The notes under the pieces are model-generated. The model made no database searches and was not told the DNA's origin. It saw only the letters and a program-made list of their open reading frames with translations. The position numbers and the translations under genes were made by a program. A stretch of 64,000 nucleotides of DNA. Source: Planctomycetes bacterium MalM25 (GTDB taxonomy: Bacteria; Planctomycetota; Planctomycetia; Pirellulales; Lacipirellulaceae). Of the stretch, positions 28,469 through 36,371 are shown piece after piece (the stretch's first letter is position 1; each line of letters opens with the position of its first letter). Location: assembly GCA_007745835.1 (NCBI GenBank), contig CP036424.1, forward strand, positions 2,131,001 through 2,195,000, given 5' to 3'.

Positions 28469-31282
28469 ATGCACCCGCACGGTAGCTCACTCCTCTCGAT
28501 GGCTGCGCCCCACAAATACCGATCAGCGATCACTCCCGGGCTGCGGTGGCTATTCCGCATTGTCCTGGTGTTGGTGGCGTTGCTTGGCGCCAACTCGGTC
28601 TACCTGACGGCGATCACCGCGCTCGAGGCGACCACCGAGCGGTCGTACCAAAACTACTACTATCAGTACATGTTTCTGGGGCACTTGGTCCTGGGCTTGC
28701 TGCTGATCTTGCCCTTCTTGGTCTTCGGGGTGTTGCACATGCGCAACACCTGGCGGCGGAAGAACCGCCGGGCCGTGAGGATGGGTTACTTCTTGTTCGC
28801 GGTCTGTTTGTTGCTGCTCATCTCGGGGTTGCTGCTCACGCGCGCCGGTCCACTGGAAGTGCGAGACGAGCTAGCCCGGCAGGTCTTCTACTGGCTTCAC
28901 GTGATCAGCCCGCTGGTCGCCATCTGGGCCTACTGGTTGCACCGCTTGGTCGGCCCCCCCATCAAGTGGCGTGTTGGCGCCGGGTACCTCGGGCTCGTCG
29001 GGACCGTGGCGGCCGTCGGTGTGCTGCTGCATCAGTCGGACCCACGTTCCTGGTACCAAGTCGGTTCACCCGAGGGCGTGAAGTACTTCGAGCCCTCGCT
29101 CGCGCGGACCTCCAACGGCAAGTTCATCTCCGAGCGGGCGCTGATGAACGACGATTTCTGCCGCGAGTGCCACGCCGACACCCACGCGAGCTGGGCCCAG
29201 AGCGCTCATCGCTTCAGCTCGTTCAACAACCCGGCCTACCTAGCCAGCATCCGCGAGACCCGCGAGTACTCCGCCGAGCGCGAGGGGTCGGTCAGGCGGG
29301 CCCGCTGGTGCGCGGGGTGCCACGACCCGGCGCCCTTCTTCACGGGCAAGTTCGACGACCCGAACTACGACGACGTCCGTGATCCGACCGCCCACGCCGG
29401 CATCACCTGCACGGCGTGCCACGCGATCACGCACATCAACAGCACCCGCGGCAACGCCGACTACACGATCGAGGAACCGCTCCGGTACCCTTTCGCGTAC
29501 AGCAAGAACCCGGCGCTGCGGTGGATCAATCGCCAACTCGTGAAGGCGAAGCCCGAGTTCCACAAGCAGACCTTCCTGAAGCCGTTCCATCGTGACACCG
29601 ACTTCTGCTCGGTCTGCCACAAGGTCCACCTCCCGGAGGAGCTGAACGAGTACAAGTTCCTCCGCGGTCAGAACCACCACGACTCGTTCATGCTGAGCGG
29701 CGTCTCGGGGGGCGGGGCGCGGAGCTTCTACTACCCGCCTAAAGCGGACGCGAACTGCAACCGCTGCCACATGCCGCTCGCCGAGTCGGACGACTTCGGC
29801 GCCCGCAGGAACGACGACTCGGGCCGCCGCACCGTTCACGACCACCTGTTCGTCGGTGGCAACACGGCCTTGCCGCACTGGCGTGGCGAGCAGGACGCGG
29901 TGGAGCGTCAGCAAGAGATCCTTCGCGACTGCCTGCGGATCGATCTGTTCGGGCTGCGTGAAGAGGGCAAGATCGAAGGCGCCCTCATCGCGCCGCTTCG
30001 TCCCGTCACGCCCGAGTTGAAGGCGGGCAAGAGCTACCTGATCGAGACCGTGATCCGGACGCTCACCCTCGGCCATCATTTCACCCAGGGCACGGCGGAC
30101 TCGAACGAGGTGTGGGTCGAGCTGACGGCGCTCGCCGGCGACCGCGTTATCGGACGGAGCGGTGCGATCGATGAGAACGGCCGCGTTGATCCGTGGAGCC
30201 ATTTCGTCAATGTCTTCATGCTCGATCGTGAAGGGAACCGCATCGATCGTCGCAACGCTCAGGACATCTTCGTCCCGCTCTACAACCACCAGATCCCGCC
30301 CGGGGCTGGGCAGTCGATCCATTACCGGCTGAACGTGCCCGAAGGGATCCAGGAACCGATCACGATCGAGGCACGCGTCCGTTACCGGAAGTTCGATCGC
30401 CAGTACCTTGAGTACATCGCCAAGCAGACCGCGGATACGGGGCTCCCCTTCGGTCTCGATCTGCCCATCACCACACTGGCGAGCGACCGGATCACGCTCC
30501 CCGTCGTTGGGGGCGAGCCGCTGGCGGAGCCCAATGCGGCGCGCGACATCCCCGCGTGGCAGCGTTGGAACGATTACGGCATCGGCTTGCTGCTCAAGGG
30601 CGTCGGTGAGCTGCGGCAGGCGGAGCAGGCTTTCACCGAGGTCGAGAAGCTCGGTCGGTACGACGGCCCGCTCAATCTGGCCCGTGTGCTGTTCCGTGAG
30701 GGGCGATTGGACGACGCCGTCGAGGCCGCCAAGCGAGCCTCTGAGTACGACGACCCGCCGGCGCCCCCGTGGACGCTCTCTTGGTTGAGCGGACAGATCA
30801 ATCGCCAGCAAGGCCGGCTCGAAGCGGCCCGCGAAAACTTCGCCGCGGTCCTCTCTCCTCCCAATGCCGAGATGCGAGAGCGAGGTTTCGATTTCCGCGG
30901 CGACTACGAAGTGATCAACCTGCACGGGCAGACGCTCTTTGACCTGGCGCGGCGCAAACGGCGCCCCGCCGATCGCGCCGAACGCGATGAGCTACTGCGT
31001 CAGGCGGAGGCGGAATTCAAGAAGACCCTCCGGCTCGACGCGGAGAACGCCACCGCCCACTACGGCTTGCAGCAGGTCTACGCGATGCTGGGCGACGACG
31101 AGGCGGCGGCGTTGCACCGCGAGCTGCACGGCGCCTACAAGCCAGACGACAACGCTCGCGACCGCGCCGTCGCGGCCGCCCGGGCACGCTACCCGGCCGC
31201 CAATCACGCCGCCGAGGCGGTGGTGATCTACGACCTGGATCGCGACGTCCCCGACGACACGACCGCCGAGCAAGGACGCTGA
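28469..31282 (+). CDS. Fused membrane b-type / pentaheme c-type cytochrome with TPR tail
   Basis: The product is 937 residues. About five membrane helices lie between residues 25 and 190. Paired histidines in two of them (H72/H90 and H144/H158) suggest b-heme ligation. A periplasmic part then carries five CxxCH heme c sites: CRECH 231, CAGCH 281, CTACH 314, CSVCH 380 and CNRCH 430. A beta-rich region follows, and TPRs occupy about 690-900 (GLLLKGVGELRQAEQAFTEV; ATAHYGLQQVYAMLGDDEAA). A second ATG at 28499 is possible. The layout suggests a one-chain route for electrons from membrane quinol to periplasmic or surface acceptors. It is flanked by FG-GAP/UnbV genes in one operon. Confidence 0.78.
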   Translation: MHPHGSSLLSMAAPHKYRSAITPGLRWLFRIVLVLVALLGANSVYLTAITALEATTERSYQNYYYQYMFLGHLVLGLLLILPFLVFGVLHMRNTWRRKNRRAVRMGYFLFAVCLLLLISGLLLTRAGPLEVRDELARQVFYWLHVISPLVAIWAYWLHRLVGPPIKWRVGAGYLGLVGTVAAVGVLLHQSDPRSWYQVGSPEGVKYFEPSLARTSNGKFISERALMNDDFCRECHADTHASWAQSAHRFSSFNNPAYLASIRETREYSAEREGSVRRARWCAGCHDPAPFFTGKFDDPNYDDVRDPTAHAGITCTACHAITHINSTRGNADYTIEEPLRYPFAYSKNPALRWINRQLVKAKPEFHKQTFLKPFHRDTDFCSVCHKVHLPEELNEYKFLRGQNHHDSFMLSGVSGGGARSFYYPPKADANCNRCHMPLAESDDFGARRNDDSGRRTVHDHLFVGGNTALPHWRGEQDAVERQQEILRDCLRIDLFGLREEGKIEGALIAPLRPVTPELKAGKSYLIETVIRTLTLGHHFTQGTADSNEVWVELTALAGDRVIGRSGAIDENGRVDPWSHFVNVFMLDREGNRIDRRNAQDIFVPLYNHQIPPGAGQSIHYRLNVPEGIQEPITIEARVRYRKFDRQYLEYIAKQTADTGLPFGLDLPITTLASDRITLPVVGGEPLAEPNAARDIPAWQRWNDYGIGLLLKGVGELRQAEQAFTEVEKLGRYDGPLNLARVLFREGRLDDAVEAAKRASEYDDPPAPPWTLSWLSGQINRQQGRLEAARENFAAVLSPPNAEMRERGFDFRGDYEVINLHGQTLFDLARRKRRPADRAERDELLRQAEAEFKKTLRLDAENATAHYGLQQVYAMLGDDEAAALHRELHGAYKPDDNARDRAVAAARARYPAANHAAEAVVIYDLDRDVPDDTTAEQGR

Positions 31283-31288
31283 ACCGCG

Positions 31289-33130
31289 ATGGATGAGCCC
31301 GAACTCCTCGACGAGCAGCCCCTCGACGAACAGAACGACGACCTGATCGGTCGCGCGCTGCAGCGCTCGCTGGTCGCCTTCCTCGTTCTTGGTCTCCTGG
31401 TCGCGGGGGGGGCCTGGCTATTGCGGCGTGTTGAGCCCGAGCAGGTCGATGAAGTCCAAGTGGTCGCCTTACCCGAGGTGCGTGAGGCACCGGTCGCGAC
31501 GATGCCCCGGCTCGTGTTCACGGATATCACCGGCGCAGCGGGCATCGACTTCGTCCACTGCAACGGGGCGACCGGCGAGAAGCTGCTGCCCGAGACCATG
31601 GGCGGGGGTTGCGCCTTCTTCGACTACGACAATGACGGTGATCAAGATTTGCTCTTAGTCAACTCGTGCGCTTGGCCCTGGGACGAGGGCCAGCCCCCCG
31701 CGACGAGCGCCCTGTACGCGAACAATGGCGAGGGAGTCTTCACGGACGTGACCGAGGAGGCGGGCCTCGATCAGCAGCTCTACGGCATGGGAGTCGCTGT
31801 CGGGGACTACGACAACGATGGCCACACCGACCTGTTCGTCTCAGCGGTTGGGAAGAACCGGCTGTTCCGCAACGTGGCGGGCGTTTTTGCCGAGGTCACC
31901 ACCGAAGCGGGCGTCGCCGGCTCGGCCGAGGCCTGGAGCACTAGCTGTGGCTGGCTTGATTACGACAACGATGGCGACCTCGACCTCTTGGTCGGCAACT
32001 ACGTCAGCTGGTCACGCGAGATCGACCAAGTGCAGGATTTCCGCCTCACCGGCATCGGCCGGGCGTATGGCCCGCCGTTCTCGTTCGAGGGGTCGTACCC
32101 ATATCTTTACCGCAACAACGGCGACGGCGCCTTTGACGATGTCTCCGCTGTGAGCGGTGTACAGCAGAGGAACCTGGTGACCGAAGTGCCGTTAGCGAAG
32201 ACGCTCGGCATCTCTCCCGTGGACGCGAACGGTGACGGCTGGATCGATTTCGTGCTGGCCAACGACACGGTCCGCAATCTGCTGTTCCTCAACCAAAAGG
32301 ATGGCACATTCGTCGAATCGGGCATCGAGGCGGGGCTCGCCTTCGATGCGAGCGGCAAGGCTCGCGGCGCCATGGGGATCGACTCGGCCCGCTTCCGCAA
32401 CGACGATGCGCTCGGCGTCGCCATAGCGAACTTCGCCAATGAGATGACCGCCCTGTACGTCTCCTACGGAGACAACGCCACGTTCACCGACGACGCGATC
32501 CCCACGGGGCTCGGCCCGCCAACTCGCGGCGACCTTTCCTTCGGGCTCTTCTTCTTCGACGCCGACCTCGACGGGAGGCTGGACCTGCTGGCGGCGAACG
32601 GCCACCTCGAAGATGACATCCAGGTGGTCCAGACCAGCCAACACTACCGTCAGCCCGCGGCCCTCTTCTGGAACGCCGGCGACGCGGGCGCCGAGGAATT
32701 CGCCCGCGTGCCGAGCGATAAGATCGGATCCGATCTGGCGAAGCCGCTCGTGGGACGGGGCGCCGCCTACGCCGACATCGACGGTGATGGGGATCTCGAT
32801 GTGCTCATCACCCAGATCGCCGGCCCGCCCGCTTTGCTACGCAACGATCAGGAGACCGGCCACCATTGGTTGCGGTTCAAGCTGATCGGCGCCACCGCCA
32901 ACCGCGACGCGATCGGGGCCACGGTTGAAGTGACTCGTGGCGAATCGAAGCTGGTTCGCACCGTAATGCCAACCCGCAGCTACCTCTCGCAGGTCGAGGC
33001 GCTCGTGACGATCGGCCTGGGCGGATCAGCCGATGTCGATCGAGTCGTTGTCCGCTGGCCCGGCGGCGCCGAGCAGGAAGTCACCGACTTCCAAGCCGAC
33101 GCCACGACGATAGTGACCCAGCGGGAATGA
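31289..33130 (+). CDS. Membrane-anchored CRTAC1/UnbV-type FG-GAP propeller protein
   Basis: The product is 613 residues. A single helix at about 29-46 (LVAFLVLGLLVAGGAWLL) after an acidic, D/E-rich N-terminus anchors it with the bulk outside. Six clear FG-GAP loops (DYDNDGDQD, DYDNDGHTD, DYDNDGDLD, DANGDGWID, DADLDGRLD, DIDGDGDLD) and one degenerate blade make a seven-bladed propeller. A UnbV/ASPIC domain ends the protein (IGATVEVTRGESKLVRTV to VVRWPGGAEQEV). It follows the multiheme cytochrome by 6 bases and closes the operon. Unlike the first propeller gene it uses a membrane helix rather than a lipobox. Confidence 0.8.
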   Translation: MDEPELLDEQPLDEQNDDLIGRALQRSLVAFLVLGLLVAGGAWLLRRVEPEQVDEVQVVALPEVREAPVATMPRLVFTDITGAAGIDFVHCNGATGEKLLPETMGGGCAFFDYDNDGDQDLLLVNSCAWPWDEGQPPATSALYANNGEGVFTDVTEEAGLDQQLYGMGVAVGDYDNDGHTDLFVSAVGKNRLFRNVAGVFAEVTTEAGVAGSAEAWSTSCGWLDYDNDGDLDLLVGNYVSWSREIDQVQDFRLTGIGRAYGPPFSFEGSYPYLYRNNGDGAFDDVSAVSGVQQRNLVTEVPLAKTLGISPVDANGDGWIDFVLANDTVRNLLFLNQKDGTFVESGIEAGLAFDASGKARGAMGIDSARFRNDDALGVAIANFANEMTALYVSYGDNATFTDDAIPTGLGPPTRGDLSFGLFFFDADLDGRLDLLAANGHLEDDIQVVQTSQHYRQPAALFWNAGDAGAEEFARVPSDKIGSDLAKPLVGRGAAYADIDGDGDLDVLITQIAGPPALLRNDQETGHHWLRFKLIGATANRDAIGATVEVTRGESKLVRTVMPTRSYLSQVEALVTIGLGGSADVDRVVVRWPGGAEQEVTDFQADATTIVTQRE

Positions 33131-33507
33131 GTCGAAGCGGGAGAGCTGTGGGCGTTTCTTTGGGGACGCGTAACTAAGGGGTTGGCTAGTGGCCTATCAC
33201 CTAGTCGCGGGGAGAGTTCCCATGAGGTGGGGGCAAACAGGCTCCGAATGGTCGTCTCCAGCAACCCGGTAGGCTTACCCAGAGTCAGCTGCGACAACTC
33301 AAGCTCTTGGCGGCAAGAGTGTGCCCTAGCTGGCTCGCCGATTCATCTCTATGCGCTCGGCGAACACGAATCTGCGCATTGTTTGGAGTGCAGCGGTCGT
33401 GGGGGGGCCGTGCCGTAAGGAATGCCTGGCGGAAAGGCCCTTGGGGAGACATCAGTAGTGCGAAGGGATTGAGATCCGATTTTTCCACCACTGGTAACCA
33501 CGCCATG

Positions 33508-33530
33508 CCCCCCCCCAAAAAAAGGGGGGG
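33508..33530. repeat. C9-A7-G7 homopolymer hairpin
   Basis: Nine C, seven A and seven G follow one another directly, so a stem of at least seven G:C pairs could close on an all-A loop. Such a run is prone to slippage. No U-tract follows on the plus strand. Function is unknown. Confidence 0.6.
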
Positions 33531-33816
33531 CGCTGGCGACAGCGATCTTGTCATAGGCGTCTTTCCGAACGACGAGGACTCCGGGAGCAGCAGCACAGGA
33601 TCAGACGGCTCAGGCAGCGATCAGCACGCATACCGCCCGCAAACTTGGGTCGTTCGATTTCAGGACTCCGAAATCACGACGGCCAGTCGGCGAATAAGGA
33701 ACTTTGGCGCTGCTGTGGCGATGCCTGAAAAAATCACTTTAGCGTTGGCGCCGAGCCGTTTCGAGAGCACGTTCACGCGTCGCTACCGAGCTTGTTATCT
33801 GCAGGGTGGAATAGGC

Positions 33817-33856
33817 TCAGCAGGCTAGCCCAGTAACTGCTGGGCTAGCCTGCTGA
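33817..33856. repeat. Perfect 17-base inverted repeat upstream of the galactan operon
   Basis: Left arm TCAGCAGGCTAGCCCAG (33817-33833) and right arm CTGGGCTAGCCTGCTGA (33840-33856) are exact reverse complements around TAACTG. It lies 42 bases before the GH86-like gene. No T-tract follows on either strand, so a standard terminator is unlikely. An operator, attenuator or dispersed palindromic element remains possible. Confidence 0.7.
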
Positions 33857-33898
33857 ACTGAACTGAAATGAGATTCGGATAAGAGGCCGCAAGTAGCG

Positions 33899-35842
33899 AT
33901 GGTTCGCGTGGGACGATACGCCGAGCGTCAACGTGTTGCCTGCGGCGCACCGTGGTTGCTTTGTCTGCTTGCGATTGGCTGGCTCGGTTCGCTTGGAGAT
34001 ACGACCGTGCTCGCCGAGCACGGTTCCGAGGTCCGTGTCGATCTGGACCACTGGCTCGTGCGGGGCGAGAGCCGAGAGCTAGATCGGCAGAAGTACTTCA
34101 ATGTGCACGGCAACCCGCGCGAGCTCAACGAGGAAGAGCTGCGGCTTGTGGTCGATGAGTTGGGAGCGAGCTTCGGACGCGGCTTAGGGCGACTGTCGTC
34201 CGTGCTCGCCAAGGCGGGGGAGGACCCCCAGCGGCCTGGGCACGCCAACCTGAGGAGGCTCTCTAAGACCCCCGTCGCCCGGGCTAAGTCGTCGGCTCCC
34301 GGCGAACTCGTTGAGTCGGCGCACCCGTTCTCCTACTTCGAACCGAAGGAAGGAGAGGCCGCGGGTGAGCGGTTTGTTCCCGCCGGCCCCGAGGAGGCGG
34401 CCGAGGCGGTGGTGGCTTACCTCAAGAGTCACCCCAATCCCCCCCGTTACTTCGAGGTGGCCAACGAACTGAATGTCCACGTCGGTCACTATCGAACCGA
34501 TTGGGACGAGGCCTGTCGGCTGCACACGGAGATCGCGAGAGCGGTTCACGATGAGCGTCTGAGCGTCATGGTAGGGGGGCCGACGGCCGCGTACCCGGCT
34601 TTTGAGCTGAAGGACTTCACGCTATGGAACAAGCACATGGGGCCCTTCATTCGCAGGGCTGGCCGCGACCTCGATTTCTTGTCGGTGCATCTCTACACCA
34701 CGCATTGGGACGATAAGGTCAACTATCGCTACGGCGCAAACACGGACGCGATTCTCGACCTGATGGCCAATGAATCGTATCTGCATACTGGGTCGGTGAA
34801 GCCCTTGGTCATCTCCGAGTGCGGCCGCGGATTCCGTAAGGGTGAGGCGATCCACGACGAGTACTCGCCACGGCGGGATTGGATGGTGATCAGCGGCGCG
34901 AATCACGCGATGTTCGGCCTTTACCGACGCGACCATGAGCTGCTGAAGGCGCTCCCCTTCATCGTTCTCAAGGCGAGCTGGTACCGCAGTGAGTATCCGT
35001 ACCCTTGGGTTTTGTTTCATCGCCACGGCGAGCATTGGGAAACGACCCATTTGGCTAAGTGGTACCGCTTCTGGCGCAACGCCGAGGGGAGACACCTTCC
35101 GGTTACGACCGAGGACCCTCAGCTGCAGACCATGGCGTTCTCCGCCGACGAGGAGGTTCAGGTCTACATCGATAATCTCAGCCAATCAGACCGTAGCTTC
35201 ACCCTGCCGATCGATCTGGCAAAGGTCGAGTCGATCATGCTCCGGAGACTCTATTTTGATGACTCCGAACCCTCGATCGAGGAGGAGGCTGTGGACGCCG
35301 CTTCGGCGATCCGAGTCACCATGCACCCCGAGGAGGCGGTGTTGGTCCGTCTCCGCATGAAAGGCCCGCTGGAGCCCAGCCGCGAACTTGTCGAAAGCAC
35401 CTGCTACGGCGATCAGACGCTTGTTCCCCTTGGGGACGGCGGGGCGTCGGTGGTGATACGGATGGACGAAGGCTCTGACCCGGTCGACGCGGCGTGCCTG
35501 CGGGTCGGTGTGAGCCGACCTCGCGGCCTATCGCAGGAGCCCCGGGTCCGCTTCAATGGCACGCTGCTGAGTGGTTCACCCAAGCGGCGGGGAGAGGGAG
35601 AGACGCTGCTACCCGATCGCTTCGGCGTGCTTGAGTATCGGGTGCCCGCCGGCTTGGTGAAGGGGGATAACCGTGTCTCGGTCGAGTACTCCGAGCCGGG
35701 CGGACGATTGGCCACGGCCGCTTTGAATGTGCGGCGTGAGCAAGAGGCCGCCGAAGCTACGCACGAGAGGCTGTTGGGGAGATCGAGCAACCCGCGAGCG
35801 GGTTGGTTAGCTACGCGTACTGTGAGGCAGCAAGATGAGTGA
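33899..35842 (+). CDS. GH86-like galactanase (agarase/porphyranase type)
   Basis: The product is 647 residues. After a signal sequence (LLCLLAIGWLGS) the catalytic region begins near residue 62 with QKYFNVHGN and DELGASFGRGLG, as in GH86 beta-agarases and porphyranases. The clan GH-A residues are visible: acid/base glutamate in EVANELNVH (about 190) and nucleophile glutamate in VISECGRG (about 307). A beta-rich C-terminal part from about 400 onward is accessory. Its last codons overlap the ECF sigma start by 8 bases, and GH16, GH29 and sulfatase genes follow. Family assignment is by remembered motifs; another clan GH-A family is possible. Confidence 0.6.
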   Translation: MVRVGRYAERQRVACGAPWLLCLLAIGWLGSLGDTTVLAEHGSEVRVDLDHWLVRGESRELDRQKYFNVHGNPRELNEEELRLVVDELGASFGRGLGRLSSVLAKAGEDPQRPGHANLRRLSKTPVARAKSSAPGELVESAHPFSYFEPKEGEAAGERFVPAGPEEAAEAVVAYLKSHPNPPRYFEVANELNVHVGHYRTDWDEACRLHTEIARAVHDERLSVMVGGPTAAYPAFELKDFTLWNKHMGPFIRRAGRDLDFLSVHLYTTHWDDKVNYRYGANTDAILDLMANESYLHTGSVKPLVISECGRGFRKGEAIHDEYSPRRDWMVISGANHAMFGLYRRDHELLKALPFIVLKASWYRSEYPYPWVLFHRHGEHWETTHLAKWYRFWRNAEGRHLPVTTEDPQLQTMAFSADEEVQVYIDNLSQSDRSFTLPIDLAKVESIMLRRLYFDDSEPSIEEEAVDAASAIRVTMHPEEAVLVRLRMKGPLEPSRELVESTCYGDQTLVPLGDGGASVVIRMDEGSDPVDAACLRVGVSRPRGLSQEPRVRFNGTLLSGSPKRRGEGETLLPDRFGVLEYRVPAGLVKGDNRVSVEYSEPGGRLATAALNVRREQEAAEATHERLLGRSSNPRAGWLATRTVRQQDE

Positions 35843-36371
35843 AGAGACCCAGGTGAGCCCGCACGAGCAGTTTGTCGCGCTGTTTGTACGTCACGAATCG
35901 GCCATACATTCGTTCGTGCTCACGCTCGTCCCCTCGATGACCGACGCCGACGAGGTGCTGCAAGAGGCCAGCATGACGATGTGGCGTCGGTTCGATCAGT
36001 ACCAGCCCGGGACCAGCTTCCGGAACTGGGCTTTCCAGGTCGCCAAGTACACCGCCTTCAATTTTGTCCGCAAGCAATCGCGAGACCGCCATCGATTCAG
36101 CGAGAAGGTCATGACGCTGCTCGCTGAGCAGGCGGAGCGAGAGCAAGAAGACCGCGAGTCCCGCCGGCAGATCCTAGAACACTGCATCGCCAAGCTCCAG
36201 GAAACTGAGCAAAGCGTGCTGGCGGGCGTATACCGCGAAGGTGAAACCATCAAGAGCTACGCGGAGGGGCAAGGACGCTCCGCGAACGCGATCGGCAAGC
36301 AGCTGGCGCGCATCCGAAAATCCCTGTTGGTCTGTGTCCGTCAGACCTTGCGAGTAGAGGCCACGACATGA
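35835..36371 (+). CDS. ECF sigma factor (planctomycete/verrucomicrobium type)
   Basis: The product is 178 residues. Region 2 spans about 15-80 (DADEVLQEASMTMWRRFDQY; SFRNWAFQVAKYTAFNFVR) and region 4 about 110-165, with a helix-turn-helix in ETIKSYAEGQGRSANAIGKQ. There is no C-terminal extension. It starts inside the end of the GH86-like gene and its stop overlaps the FecR-LamG start (ATGA), so the sigma factor, its probable regulator and the hydrolases are made from one message. It probably activates this or related polysaccharide loci. Confidence 0.85.
   Translation: MSEETQVSPHEQFVALFVRHESAIHSFVLTLVPSMTDADEVLQEASMTMWRRFDQYQPGTSFRNWAFQVAKYTAFNFVRKQSRDRHRFSEKVMTLLAEQAEREQEDRESRRQILEHCIAKLQETEQSVLAGVYREGETIKSYAEGQGRSANAIGKQLARIRKSLLVCVRQTLRVEATT

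Larger units (their letters stand above)
33131..33898 (+). other. Gap with a homopolymer hairpin and a long perfect palindrome
   Basis: About 770 bases separate the propeller operon from the galactan operon. A weak open frame (33505-33828, about 107 residues starting MPPPKKRGG) has lower third-position GC than its neighbours and a serine/aspartate-rich stretch. I do not recognise it and doubt it is expressed. Two structures stand out: a C9-A7-G7 run at 33508-33530 and a 17-base inverted repeat at 33817-33856. Confidence 0.4.

Noticed and set aside
29240-30925. Long minus-strand open frame opposite the multiheme cytochrome gene
   Set aside because: The sense strand has five CxxCH motifs and TPRs; the antisense product is repetitive V/R/L-rich without domains.
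33505-33828. Small open frame starting MPPPKKRGG in the gap before the galactan operon
   Set aside because: Lower GC at third positions, homopolymer-encoded start and no recognisable family; not called as a gene.
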